Part shown: piece by piece, positions 11,601 to 22,959 of the stretch | Layout of the letters: each line of letters opens with the position of its first letter | How positions within the stretch are numbered: position 1 is the first letter of the stretch | Assembly (NCBI RefSeq): GCF_921293095.1 | Contig: NC_060257.1 | Span: 62,256,472 to 62,320,471, forward strand | Source of the DNA: Ischnura elegans | Taxonomy: Eukaryota; Arthropoda; Insecta; Odonata; Coenagrionidae | Length of the DNA: 64,000 bases | Direction: 5' to 3' | Made by a program: the position numbers and the translations under genes | Notes under the pieces: model-generated | What the model saw: the letters and a program-made list of their open reading frames with translations, nothing else | Told to the model about the DNA's origin: nothing | The model's database searches: none

Positions 11601-12780
11601 AGACGCCCAAAGCTGTACAACTAACCTTTAGTCAATGGCTTGTATTGCTATTGATTTTATAAACCAGCCTTTAGGTACCTACTCCATGTATGCTAACGCT
11701 TCCATGGAATACTTGGGGTGTATTTGTAAAATCCGAACCAAAAAACGCCTTCACGTATAGTAAGACGGCGAACAATGGATCGGGTTCGCTTCCAAAATAT
11801 GCGTACTTGCTCTAGCAGCAATACATGCATCGGTTTGTTGAGTTGAAAACAGCCGTAATATTGGGGAACTCAGGCTGCATTTACTCCGGCAAATGTTTGC
11901 GAGAGTTACCTCACATCATATCGATGGCTAAGTTCTAACAATACGTATCTCAAATTCGGCCGGTTTGAGACAGGTATCAAATAAGTGTAATAATATTTAA
12001 AATAATAAAATGCAAGCAAAAATCTTTGTTTGCAAATGAATGCTTTTTTTTCAATTTTACGAACTTTTTTTTTTTTAATTTAAGTGTGTAAGTAACAAAT
12101 ATTAATTGTTTTTTTGCTCTCCTGAAAATCTGCTATCTTTGAGATACGTGTTGTTAGAGCTTAGCAATCGGTATACGAAAACAGATATGCCCCTTTATGG
12201 ACTTTGCCGGTGTATGATATCAAAATCAACCGCTGACGTTCAGCTCTTTGTACTAGCAAGTGAGGACACCGTTCATCACACGGTTTTCAGATAGTTGTTT
12301 CAACTCGCTCATGCTTAGCACAGCTCACGAGTCTTATGACGGTAACAGTTCCGAGCAACCTCCTCATGACTAATGAAAAAATTTTGATGTTAGCCCCAAT
12401 TTTTGGCCCTCATATTTTCCCCCGGCAATGTATCTTCTGTTTAAATAATCGCAGCACTTTACCTTCGATCATGTAAACAGCGGAAAAATTGGAATAAAAT
12501 TGTCACAACTCCAAAACTTTTTTAAGATATGCCAACGCACTGAGCCACCATATGAATACGATTCAAACTCGTATTCTTATGGTTATACCAAAAACAACAT
12601 CGTGATTGGGCTCGAAATGGTGAAAATATTAACGTTGTAAAATTATTGGTCCGAGTTGATGTTGGGCCAAACCACATCAGTACCGAAGAGTATAAATGGG
12701 CATATCAAAGTTATTTACCGTCTACAGAGGGCGTCGGATATTATTTATTAAAGTATTTTACTGATTAAGATAGTGCATAG
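11600..12780. other. No gene or named repeat recognised
   Basis: AT-rich sequence with homopolymer runs. A short hairpin with GAATACGA and TCGTATTC arms lies near 12560. Nothing supports an exon. Confidence 0.35.
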
Positions 12781-12789
12781 AAGTATGGA

Positions 12790-13140
12790 GGAAGTAGTAT
12801 GTAGAATTTAAGAGGTACTATGGCAGTCTCTCCTTCCTTAATGGACTTCCCTCTTCAATTCATAATAAGGCCTTCCATTCTATCTATAAATCTTATTCTC
12901 TTCCTTCTTCTCCCTCGTTTACCCAACGATCTACTCTCTAACACTGTTTTCAATATCCCCTTCCCTCTCACAATTCGTTCCATCCATACCTTCTGTCTCC
13001 TCCGTATCATATCTAGATGGTGCCTCTCCTTACCCACCATGTCCAGCACTTCATCCTTCCTCCTCTTTTTCGTCCACCATTTCGTCCATTTCTGGTTACC
13101 GCATCTACATTTTGGTATTCTCTTCCTGAAGATCTAGAAC
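12790..13140 (-). pseudogene. RTE-like retrotransposon C-terminal fragment
   Basis: The minus strand encodes a short basic segment (VGKERHHLDMIRRRQKVWME and GKGILKTVLE are recognisable) matching the post-catalytic C-terminal tail of RTE-type reverse transcriptases. The same peptide pattern occurs at 26441-26626 and in the fragments at 33 kb, 35 kb, 38 kb and 61-63 kb. No RT catalytic motif is present; this is a 5'-truncated, decayed copy. Confidence 0.65.
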
Positions 13141-14320
13141 AGAAGAGCTCTAACCATGCATTTAAATATAAATTATACATGGCTTTACTCAATGGAGAGC
13201 GAAAATAAACTCCTACATAAAATACAGCCAACACATTCCGTGTGTTGTTAAATTTCAATCCTTGTTTACGAGCCATTTCTTTATTATTTGTGTATCAAAC
13301 TACTTTATTGTTATTACTTGATATTTTCATGAACTTTGTGCTTTTTTATGAGCCAATTATTGTAAACTGTGTTTTGATCCAAGGGTATTCCCAGAGAATG
13401 GATAAATATATATTATATTCACCATACTCTCTCCATTATCCTCCGGACCGAAATAAGTTGCTAATGTTTTCCCTTTCCGTCAAGATATTTCGAATGTAAC
13501 TTGCACCAAATATTGCGAGCGTAAATACAGCCCAAGATATTACTTCCTTTCCACAAATGTGCTGCGCATATCTCATGAGGAAAGTTTCGAAAAGTAAGAG
13601 ATCACTGTGTGGTCCCTAATGCTATCTCCAATCCCCACAACGCTTAAAACAAATTTTTCTCAAATGTTAGTTTTTTTTGGACTTGTAACATCCATTTATT
13701 TGGCTTAATCTAATTTTTACTGCGGCGAAAACGCGGCCTCCTCCTCTGATGTAGGCATTAAATCTTCCACTAAGTGCACGGTGTCTCCGTGTTTTGATAG
13801 CTTCCGCCGCCGTAATGGGCCTAGCGTGTTTTGTTTTCTTGCAGCAAATTTGGGGAAAGGGGATCCGATGTATTGCAAGCGCTAAATCATGAAATCAAAT
13901 GGTCATTGCCCGCAGAAGAGAAAGGGAATCTGAATCTAAATACCGTACGCGGTCGTCAACTTCCTTGTTTTCGCGAGAGTAACGGATAGCATTGAATCAT
14001 GGCCTGAAAATAGGGAGTGAGGGACAATAACAAATCGAAGAAAAATTGTTCGAACATTAGCAATGCATTCTCTTCCTCTTCCTTAGGGAAATAGGTTCAC
14101 CACTGTGCGAACCGAAGAATATACTTTTATCGACTATACTATAAAACCCACTTCCGACTACTGACTGACTGATTCATACGAGTGAACGAGAAATTATACG
14201 GCAAAAAGTCATAGAATTGACCCTCTCTGAAATCTGACACCCTGGGAAAAATTGTAAAATCACTAACTTTTCCATCAATTGCTGTATTGTGTACTGCCTC
14301 TATGCCTTATAAAATCTTAG
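13140..14320. other. No gene recognised
   Basis: AT-rich at first, then a somewhat more GC-balanced part (13720-13860). A possible acceptor-like TTTTGTTTTCTTGCAG occurs near 13845, but no frame or donor around it can be supported. Confidence 0.3.
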
Positions 14321-14321
14321 A

Positions 14322-14540
14322 ACCATATACATCTACATACTACCCCACAAGCCGCTAAGAAAGGTATGTGGCAGTGGGTGTTAGGATACCAGCCGTATAA
14401 GTATATAAAGCACATGCTCAAAAGAATTTACGAATAGCATTTATTGAAGTCCTTTACAGTTCGGGGGAAAAGGCGGATAACCCTATCTATCCCTTGGGAA
14501 AAATATCACTCTTAATTTATCGTTTTTGGGTTTATCGAGA
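14322..14540 (-). mobile_element. CR1-like 3' UTR fragment
   Basis: In minus orientation it ends with the family's 3' signature: the TCCTAACACCCACTGCCACA region, AGCGGCTTGTGGGG and a TATGTAGATGTAT tail. Upstream it has the remnant of the TTTCCCCCGAACTGTAAAGG block that follows the ORF in the main copy (56374-59800). 5'-truncated. Confidence 0.75.
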
Positions 14541-15518
14541 CAACAAGTCATAGAATCGACCCTTTCTATAATAGTCTGACACTAACTAATAGTCAAACTC
14601 TGCGAATGCGCAATATGAAAATTGGAAAAACTCTATATTTTATATCTATTACAGTGTTTCTAACAGCATCATATTAATACTGGGGATATTTGGGGGGTCA
14701 AAAGATCAATTTTTCAAAAATATTATTTATCAAATCCAGACCGCATGGTACGTTGAGAAACAAATTTTCAGACCGATGGGAGCACTTTTAATTTTGGATA
14801 AATCGTAAAATTTCACTATTTCGTGAATTATTATCTCAACAACGAATAGAGATACGGTGCTACGTCACAAGATTCAACAAAAATTGCAAGAACAGACAAA
14901 GTGACCAGAAAAGTCACTAAGTCACTAAAAGTCACAAAAGTAAAGAAAAGTTCACAAGACGCAGCAAGCGAAAGCGAGTGTTATCGATAAACTGCGTTTC
15001 TACGGTTGCCTAAAATCCATCTAGGATAATAACTAAGCATTGAACCCAGTGTGTGAGTAATAAAATTCTTATATTTTTAATTTATTTCTTTTACTCTCAA
15101 TTCGAGCCGGCTTTAGAGCCATTTTCTCGCAGCTAGCTTCATATATAGAATAGGACATCATACACTGAATAATTGAGCTAGTAAATAAAATGTGATGCAA
15201 CGACAGGGCTAAATTATAATTTTATCACGATTTTAATTATGCAACGAATATTATTTCACTTTTTTGGTCAAAATGAAAAAGACATTCTTACTGCAATCAA
15301 AATTTTCCTATGCTTACCTAGGCAAGAATTGTCATAAGAGCCAATGTACAAATGTAGATTTTCTAACGCAAATATTTCCTAATAGAAAGAAAAGTACTCA
15401 GAAAAACACCTAGTATGTAATTATAAAGGACAGATCAAGAACTGTGTTAGGCAAAAGAGCATAAGGAAACTGAAGGAGATTGCTAGGCAAAGTAGAAATT
15501 TCAGGCTGCAGTGGGCCT

Positions 15519-15778
15519 CAGTGGCGCAGCGAGGGGGGGTTTAGGGGATAAACCACCCCCCCCAGAACTCAGAGAAATTTTAAAATTCAATATAAAAATT
15601 AAATACTCAATTGAATAAATATTACTAAGAGAATCGTGTAAGGATATCCATCAGAAGGCCGTAACTCACCATTTTGAACCTTTTATCTTAAATATTTTCC
15701 AGGGGAGGGCACCCGCACCTCCCGCATTCCAGAAGCTCCTGAAAAACCCTCTAGCCTGAATTTTCTAGCTGTGGCTTG
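15519..15778 (+). mobile_element. hAT-like MITE, family A (260 bp)
   Basis: Starts CAGTGGCGCAGCGAGGGGGG and ends TAGCTGTGGCTTG. Contains the family blocks GGGGATAAACCACCCC, GTAACTCACCATTTTGAACC and GGGGAGGGCACCCGCACCTC. Flanks GTGGGCCT (15511-15518) and GTAGGCCT (15779-15786) match 7 of 8, a decayed target duplication. Confidence 0.85.
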
Positions 15779-16677
15779 GTAGGCCTATAATAATCTTAGG
15801 ATTGTAATAGAAAAATAATGATAAATTCATTTATTTTTCTTGGAATGAATTCTTCGGAACATAGTATCGATTTACAATGGTGTGCAAGACAAGCAACACG
15901 GGAATGAGCCAATCAGAGAATCAGGTAATAAACTGTGTAAATTTTCATAATAAATGTTGACAATACAACGTTAAAATGCAACAACTATCGAAAAAAGAAC
16001 TGAATTGTTTCTTCTAAAATAATAATGAACATTAAACATATCAAAAAACAAATTAATGAATTCAGTCACAGTAACAAAACGCAGTAACAACGTAACGAAG
16101 GAAACAAAGTTGTCATTCAACAATGTGAAAAAATAACTAAAATGCTAATTGATATTGTACAAGAATAAATGAATCAATGTAATTTTTGGTACAAAACTAA
16201 CCAATTGAAATGGAAATGATACAACAAACGATAACACACTGCAAAGGCATTTCATGTGTCCTTCATCCCAAGAATATGCTAACAGAGACTGGGGTAAAAC
16301 AATGCAGCGAAGATCCGATGGCTATTTCCAGAAGCTTCACGGACCACACGCGCTCAGCTGGCGGCATTAATTTCTTGACGATGACCAGATGAAGTCCAGT
16401 CAGCGCCCATTCTAATCCCGAACGATCTTCAAAGTCTTACGGATGACTTCACCTTAATTGCTCGCAGTTCCTTCGGCGTTTTTATCACCCTACGTTCGGG
16501 AGGGGGCAAAGAAATGCCTACTCTTTTAAGACCCTAAGGGGTAGGGGTTGACATAAATAGAGAAAGGCTGGGGGGAAGAAAGACCATGGACGTTGAGGAT
16601 ATCGCAAACGAGCTGGTCGCATCGCCTAGAAAAACATCGTGTGGAACGATTTTTCGATTTTTATGCTAGTATTTCTC

Positions 16678-16846
16678 TAAGTATTAAAAGAAAATAGAGA
16701 CACTGGCACTTTTCCACAGATTTATTTAAAGTACGACGCGTTTAAACCGTTAGGTAATTATCAAGTACAATGAGACCTGGGTCATGAGTACAATGAGTTA
16801 AATAAACCTGTAGAAAAGTGTCATCTCTATTTTCTTTTAATACTTA
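16678..16846. mobile_element. Foldback element with hammerhead-like core
   Basis: Terminal inverted repeats of about 45 bp: TAAGTATTAAAAGAAAATAG at the left and its complement at the right, continuing into GAGACACTGGCACTTTTCCAC. Spacer of about 75 bp. No coding potential. Similar in size and arm content (CACTTTTC.ACA) to the element at 17312. Confidence 0.75.
16731..16768 (-). ncRNA. Hammerhead-ribozyme-like motif (decayed)
   Basis: Minus strand: GTAC (stem I), TTGATAA, short stem-loop ACC-TAAC-GGT, TAAAC (for GAAAC), GCGTC as putative cleavage context, then GTAC closing stem I perfectly. Order and spacing match a type I hammerhead, but C3, G8 and G12 positions are substituted, so this copy is unlikely to cleave. 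Confidence 0.5.
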
Positions 16847-16971
16847 CAGGATGTCATCCCAATACATTTTGCCTGCTTCTGTTACCCTGTTTATCTAGTA
16901 CTTCTCATCCACATCACACTTCGCATGAAAGCGCTACGGTGGTTTGTAGTTAAAAATCGAAGAAGATTTTA

Positions 16972-17068
16972 TCGTTATCAGGGCATCATGCCCTGACGGC
17001 GATGCTATTACATCCGATCACATTATGCCCTGATAACGATGGGCAATTCGTTCATCGAAACGTCGGCC
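16972..17068 (+). ncRNA. Hammerhead-like motif with upstream inverted repeat
   Basis: A perfect 16-bp inverted repeat (ATCGTTATCAGGGCAT at 16972-16987; complement at 17025-17040) leads into GCC-CTGATAA, a stem-loop GATG...CATC, then GAAAC, GTC and GGCC (17027-17068). GCC pairs with GGC as stem I. Only G8 of the first box is changed (to A) and the GAAAC box is intact, but stem III is essentially absent. Probably a fragment of a ribozyme-bearing retroelement. Confidence 0.5.
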
Positions 17069-17311
17069 GAAATGGAGTTGGAGAACCTGATCCGGTGGAA
17101 ATCCCGAGTAACCTTCCACGATTCTATACGCCGGGAAAGCCTGCGATAATTCATGATGTAAAACAAACTTAACAATTTTAAATATTTGAGAATACATTTA
17201 GTCATTCCAACTTTTGAAGACACTAGCATTAATACCAAAAGATGCATCAGCCCATCTCATAAGGTGATATATCGTGAAACTGAATCTTATATCATACCAC
17301 TGAGTTTAAAA

Positions 17312-17455
17312 AAATAAAAGATCGTAGCACTTTTCAACAAGATTTTTTTAATGCGTATAACGCGTTCCGGCTCACTGAGCCATCATCTGGTACAAGACCG
17401 AAACGCTTTGTACGCATTAAAAAATATTGTGGAAAAGTGCTACGATCTTTTATTT
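17312..17455. mobile_element. Foldback element with hammerhead-like core
   Basis: Arms AAATAAAAGATCGTAGCACT at the left and the complement at the right, extended by TTTTC.ACAA.ATTTTTTAATGCGTA; spacer of about 45 bp. Non-coding. Lies 460 bp from the similar element at 16678-16846. Confidence 0.8.
17353..17393 (-). ncRNA. Hammerhead-ribozyme-like motif (decayed)
   Basis: Minus strand: GTAC, CAGATGA (one change from CTGATGA, at U4), perfect stem II GGCTC-AGT-GAGCC, GGAAC (one change from GAAAC), GCGTT and ATAC. The catalytic G8 is kept. Stem I is weakened to GTAC/ATAC and the GTC site has become GTT. The best first box of the window apart from the 43.4-kb copy. Confidence 0.5.
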
Positions 17456-18099
17456 AAATATGTCTAACTTCCACTAATTGAAGCCTGAATCTGTTGAACA
17501 TATACCACTGAGTGGTACCATTGACTTTTTTGAATGCCATTTAACTTCTTTTTCGATGCATCGACACTAAAACATCGAGTAGGTAGTCAAAGAAATCGAG
17601 GAGGCATCCCTATGGGCGAAAGAGGGTTCCGCTAGACATAAATACGGAAAGGGCGGTGGAAGAGAGGGAGCAATAGGGTAGAAATAAAGACGAGGTTAGA
17701 AAATAAAAAAAACGACACTGCGGCTTTTTCAAGAAACTTATTTACGGTCGTTTTGCGAGCAGACTTCCGCACTCGCCCGGGGAGGAAGGAGAAATGCCCC
17801 GTGACGGTAAACATGCACTCTTTACCTACCCCAACAGACCTCCACTTCGTTTTTTTTCATCTTTTCTATATGTTTTCCCCCCTTTTACCTCTTCACCCCG
17901 CTGCAGCTGCCAGGATTTGGTGTTTCACCTCCTCCTCTAAAGGATGAATCACACGATCATTTTTTCCATCCCTTTAGAGGGACATCTTTAGCCATGGTGG
18001 AAAAAATTATCATTTCTCTCGATCGTTTTCCGTGATGGCTCGAGGGGTCAAATAACTAAAGCAAATGCACCTCATATTGACAGAAATACGAATACTACA

Positions 18100-18800
18100 A
18101 AAGAGAATTCTCAAGGCGTCCTCTAAATGTGTTGTAACTCACCGCGCATTTATATGGGTTTAAAAAGACACATAAAATGATGCCTCATTTAACTGTAGGT
18201 TCAGTATTAACGGAGCACATACGAAATGACAGAAAAAGACCTTTCTGTAATAATTAGTACTGATAATGGTTGGCGGGGTACACAATACTGTGATGGATGC
18301 AAGTAATGCATGGAAGAAATGCAAGTGAATCACTGATAAGCATATAGGTACGTATAGATACAGTGATTTATATGTATCTCTTTGTTACAACAATATTGTG
18401 CACCCCACCAACCACTATCTGCAATCATGTCCAAAACAAAATTGCACTTAGTCCCCTTTCATCCGTTCAAGATAAAGTTCTGAATTTGGGAAGTTGAGGA
18501 TGTCGCATTGGCTAAAAAAAAAACAAGAGCCACTCGCGACGTTGACAAATTGACAGTTTCACGGGGAAATAAGATATAATTAGGTGTGTAAACCGAAATT
18601 TATATTCCTAATGATGTAATCAAATTCATAACTTTTCGATGCTATTCCTCGCAATTACAAACATTGCATTGCAAAATGATGAAAAAAGTGGATCGCGTGG
18701 CACTCATCACCGCGCTGCGGACATTTTTGAAAACCGATTAAAATGTGACCAAAGTGGCAACAGTAATCTGCCTTCTATGGGGTAGAATTGGACCTCCACT
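18100..18800 (-). repeat. Dispersed repeat H, copy 3 (inverted)
   Basis: Reverse complement of the repeats at 1850 and 11275: TTTCACGGGGAAAT, GCTATTCCTCGCAAT, TTTGAAAACCGATTAAAATG, and at the other end CCTCTAAATGTGTTGTAACTC. A separate small foldback element (18259-18423) lies inside this copy. Confidence 0.65.
18259..18423. mobile_element. Small foldback MITE (165 bp)
   Basis: Terminal inverted repeats of about 30 bp: GATAATGGTTGGCGGGGTAC at the left and GTGCACCCCACCAACCACTATC at the right, followed inwards by ACAATA.TGT. Non-coding; no clear target duplication could be assigned. Confidence 0.7.
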
Positions 18801-18957
18801 ATGCAGTCTTCCTGGACAGAAATATCCACCTTCCAAGGTTACCCCTACAGTATCATTACTGGAGAAAAAAAGGCTATGAATTCACGGTGAAAGAGTGAAA
18901 ATGGAATGTTATGAAACCATAAAGGGAGTACATAAACAGAAAAAAAAGATCCAACTC

Positions 18958-19815
18958 TCCCTCTTCAAGGTTAAGCCGAAAACATGGCTATGACCTCGAG
19001 ACGCTAGAGGTCACTGCCAAGAAAGGTCCCCGCTACACTGCTTAGGAGCGACAATGACGAGAATTAAATATATACTTAGGATAATAGGGTTGTTCTCTCA
19101 TACCGGAATAACAATTACAGATAAGAACTTAGCAGATGAAATAGAGTGATGAGGTAAAGAATAAAAAAATATTCCACTCACAATTGTCAGTATCCATGAG
19201 TTGGTGACGTCATTAGAATTCCAGTTCATTCAATCGTTCAGGGAGAATTGGTTATTGAAGGAATGGATAGCTCTCAGAGTGCAAACAAAAACATGCCACA
19301 AAGGACGGATGGCTGGGAAGAAGCAGTGACCAGTTCGGCAGGAGTGCGTGACGTCATCAACTTAATGCGCAATGGTAAGTTCGTAGATGTTTTGCTGTGA
19401 CTAGCTCGAGAGGTAGATAATAGATCGAAAAACGGATTAATACATATCTTTTCATTGTTAAAACAAAGAAATTCTACAAAAAATCTTTTGAGAAAGCTCA
19501 TTTTTATATAGCCTCTGCATCTTTGAATTGCGACACAATTATATAGTGACGGAAATATCCCCAATCCGAATATAACCCTACTGCATCACCTCTTGAAAAA
19601 GTAAAAAAAAGATGAAGATACGGTGAGTGAGAGAAAGTGAAATTTCTCAAAAACGTACACAGAAAACAAAATCTTTCAAAAAAAACTTTTTTTAGACATT
19701 TTCCTCTCCAAGCTAACCCGAAAAGACGACGGTGACCTCAAGCCGGCAAGAGAAGGTCCCCGCCACAATGCAAGAGAGCCGTAATGACGAGGGATAAATA
19801 TAAACCAGGGATAAC
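18958..19815 (+). repeat. Direct duplication of a ~120-bp block
   Basis: 18958-19090 and 19700-19815 share AAG.TAA.CCGAAAA, TGACCTC, AAGGTCCCCGC.ACA, TGCTTAGGAGC or its variant, AATGACGAG and AAATATA. Spacing about 740 bp. A locally GC-rich segment follows the second copy. Confidence 0.6.
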
Positions 19816-19829
19816 CCAAGAGAGAAAGT

Positions 19830-20115
19830 AAGAGCATGAAACCGTCTTTTCATTCAGGGGTGGCTGGCTGGCAAGGGGCCTTTACCGCCGGAACGCGGGT
19901 CACCGACTCCTCCCCCGCAGACAGCGCCACGTCACCCCCGCGGCCGTCACGGAAAGCATTAGGCGCCGGCGGTGACGGAAAACGAATATTCTCCGCCCTC
20001 CCAACTCGAAGACTCAACCATGACCTAGGTCTCTGTGACGAGAAACGGTTGCCAGGGAGGAGGGGGAGAGGGGAGGGGGAAGAAGGGAGGGGAGAAGGTG
20101 GGGTGATGTAACATT
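19830..20115. other. GC- and CpG-rich segment
   Basis: Distinctly GC-rich compared with both sides and ending in a purine run (GGGAGGAGGGGGAGAGG). It contains a 91-codon plus-strand frame of low-complexity composition. Could be a promoter or untranslated first exon, but no start context, donor or homology supports a gene. Confidence 0.3.
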
Positions 20116-20189
20116 GTGAACGAGATAGGGGTAAAAAAGACGTGACGGTTTCCTCGACTCGCCGTTCACTTTCAACTACATCTACGTGC

Positions 20190-20970
20190 AGTAACGTCTA
20201 CATCTGAGTACAAGGGCGGATCCAGGATTTTTCTGGTGGCCTGAATGGCAAACGGTCTTCTCAAATGTGAGAATAAAAACAACACTGAACAATTATTTTA
20301 CGAAATATTGCGTTATTAATGTTAAAATATTAAAAATTTACATATAAGGGGGTGAGAAACCAAGGGATATAAGTGATTATTTTCTCGCCAGAGTTTGGTA
20401 AATTAAAATTGCTAGAAGAAATACACATACATAAACTTGATTGCCTAGGGATACAATTGATTCTCTGTTCTGTGCTAACATCCAGTGGAAAATCAAAATG
20501 CACTGCAAAGTATCTAATTGGCCTCGTTTGTTTTTTCTATAGCTAATTTCTGTGCCTACCTCTGTATCAAATCAAAATGAATTCACTTATACCCCTTGGA
20601 TTCTCACCCACTTATATATAATAACGACAGTTTACGACCACTTTCTCACTTCGGCGATGCTTCTTTTCGAGCGCAGACTGGCGAATGACCAATGACCGGC
20701 AAATTTATCTTCTTGACTAGGGTTCAAGGCTTAAATGATTGAGGTTCCGTGAAAAGCAAAACAAAACCAACTTAATAATAACCGCATTAAAAATCTTATC
20801 TATTTTTTAAGCGTCTGGGGGGAGCACGTGCCCCCGACCCCCTCTAAATCCACCTACGTCTGGTTACTATCCTGCAAGCTGCCCTCAATAGGAGCGCGGA
20901 AGGGGAAATGGGGGTCATACAACACCAAACGTTAAAAAAATTAAATAATATTATAGAAACAAGCTTTTTA
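20190..20970 (-). mobile_element. CR1-like 3' UTR fragment split by a MITE
   Basis: The left piece ACGTCTACATCTGAGTA and the right piece ACTATCCTGCAAGCTGCC join into the usual 3' end of the CR1-like family once the insert at 20211-20858 is removed. The family reads from the minus strand here. Confidence 0.6.
20211..20858 (+). mobile_element. hAT-like MITE, family C (long copy)
   Basis: Starts CAAGGGCGGATCCAGGATTT and ends CTCTAAATCCACCTACG. Flanks TCTGAGTA and TCTGGTTA match 6 of 8. About 650 bp, more than twice the other family C copies, so it carries extra internal AT-rich sequence. No transposase frame seen. Confidence 0.6.
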
Positions 20971-21252
20971 TGACGTTTTTATTGCCTCGTTTTGTTGTTT
21001 GACATCTTGTCCATGTCAAATCTTGCAACTCGAATTTATCCCGTTTCCCAATCAGTTATCAAGCTGAAATTTTCAGCATAACTCAAAACTAGATGGCAAT
21101 ACATTATTCTTACACTTATATTACGATTTTAACCGTATCTCCATTGTTATTCAGAATTTAAAATTAAATATGGAGATTAGTTCATAAAATGGACACCAAA
21201 ATCCGATGGCGGCGCTCCGATCATTAAAAGGAACGGGAATGGTAAAGAGTCA

Positions 21253-21291
21253 CGGCGGCTTGCGGGGTAGTATGTTGATTTAGATATACAT
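21253..21291 (+). mobile_element. CR1-like 3' terminal scrap
   Basis: GGCGGCTTGCGGGGTAGTAT followed by GTTGATTTAGAT is the last ~30 bp of the CR1-like family in plus orientation. Extremely 5'-truncated. Confidence 0.5.
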
Positions 21292-21500
21292 TTTTTTATT
21301 GATGAGAAGGCCTTTTGAAGCCCTAAAAGGACCCCTAAAATTGAAGACTATATCAGCGGTTTCCAAGCGGTGGTATGCATACACCTTGGGATAAATATAC
21401 ATAGATATGTATACATATTTTTACACACAATATATGGGGCATTTAAGACAAAGTTTCTATGGATACAATTACTTATAACTGAATATGCCATCTACCCGTA

Positions 21501-22145
21501 GTGAAATTATGCAATAAAATGTGCACGTTACATTTTTGGGTGTACAATAGTAGTTACTTACATATAGAGGGGTACAGGAGGAAAAAAAGGTTGGCGACCG
21601 CTGCTTTTATATCAATAAAAATTAATGCTGAGATAAAAGCTGGTTTCTTTACAGGAAACCCCTCCTCTTGGTTGGGTAGCCGTGTCAGCCAATTCCGCAG
21701 TTCTCTCGAGTACAAGGACCGCTGGCCAATGCGGACTCCCCATGTTCTCCGTGAAAAGGGGGAAACTGGAGCGTGCAGCTTGTTCTTACCTTCCCTAACC
21801 CCTTCAAGCCTTCCCTTCAGACCCCAACACAACTCGAGGAAAATAAAGGAGCGGAGGAACTCGTGGGGGTTAATGAGAACGAGTTGTGGGGGCGTGAGAG
21901 TGCGCAGACAAGTGAGACACGGCGCACGCAATCGCAGCGAAAAAAAGGAACGTCGACGAGCGCAATCTCCCTTCCTTTTCTTTCTTCTTTTTCTCTTATT
22001 TAATCCTCTCTCTTCCTCATTCCTGACCCGGCGTCCTTTAAGATGCTCTTCCCAGGTGGACTTCATTACCGAAAAAGTGAATATCTTTGTGCCTGACTCG
22101 TTTGTTTCCAAGCCAGTCACCAGTAAGATTTTTTACCAGAGTTGA
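21501..22145. other. Overlapping long open frames, function unknown
   Basis: A 214-codon frame on plus (21501-22145) and a 188-codon frame on minus (21554-22120) cover the same moderately GC-rich DNA. Neither resembles a family I know; both are rich in Arg, Lys, Ser and Phe, as translated purine/pyrimidine runs are (CTTTCTTCTTTTTCTC near 21980). It might include an untranslated exon; evidence for coding is weak. Confidence 0.2.
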
Positions 22146-22326
22146 CTTAAAATTTTCACATTTTTCTCGGTTTTACCATTTCGTGGCTCATCCCAAAGGT
22201 TGGTTTGGATAGGTAAGGATAGATCTGACCTCGTACTAAGCAACAGGCGTGTGAAACTCAGTTGATTCAAGAAGATTACAAGGTATCTACACTTTTCGAC
22301 AATTATGTCAATGCATTCGTCTCACA

Positions 22327-22799
22327 TAGGAGCGCCGAATTCTAGAAAAATATTGGGGGGCCCCATACCGGGGGCCTTGCCCCATGAAATTTTCTAAATT
22401 TTAGATGAAAAATAGTGAATTTATAGTTTTTAAAAAGTATTTTAGAAAAGTCATATGATCAACATTTGAATCCCGAAATTCGACTCTCGATAATTCGACA
22501 GCCTGACAAAGTTTTTGGCTTTAAAAAAAGAAACAAAACATAAATAAGCACGGTATTTTCGTAAAATGCTTATTTAATGTACGTTAATAAGTATGCTTAT
22601 GGACTGTTAAAGAGAAGTGAATTTTCAGCTCTGAAATGTCTGAAATTATATATAAATAAATCCAAAATTATCATTAAATTAATAAATTACTATAGAAGAT
22701 TCAAATTATCTAATTGTCTTTAATTATAGGGGCTGGCACCGAAAACGAATTTTTGCAGGGGCTCAGCCCCCCTCAGGCCCCATGAAGTCAGCGCCACTG
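22327..22799 (-). mobile_element. hAT-like MITE, family B (long, diverged)
   Basis: In minus orientation begins CAGTGGCGCTGACTTCATGG and ends near GGCGCTCCTA, matching family B (32603, 49799, 62098). It contains the CATATGA, CCCGAAATTCG and GGCAAGGCCCCCGG blocks and an extra AT-rich insert. Flanks GTCTCACA and GGCATACA match only 5 of 8, so the duplication is not demonstrated. Confidence 0.65.
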
Positions 22800-22959
22800 G
22801 GCATACATATCTTTTATGTGTTACAAGACCCTGAATCATTATGGAAAAAATAAATTAATAAAAATAATTTATAAATGTTTTGGAAAATATTATATACTTA
22901 AATTACGAACTGGAAATAAATTTATTAAAAATTGATAGCTTGCTAGCTACCTACAAGTT

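Larger units (their letters stand above)
10622..11845 (+). repeat. Direct duplication of a 120-bp block
   Basis: The block at about 10622-10740 recurs at about 11731-11845: both contain CACGTAT.GTAAGACGGCG, AACAATGGATCG, TTCGC.TCCAAAATATGCGTA and GCAGCAA.AC. The distance is about 1.1 kb. The hAT MITE at 10842 and dispersed repeat H lie in between. Confidence 0.7.

Noticed and set aside
21501..22145. Overlapping 214- and 188-codon frames as a gene
   Set aside because: Both strands are open over the same bases and the peptides mirror purine/pyrimidine runs; kept only as an unknown region.
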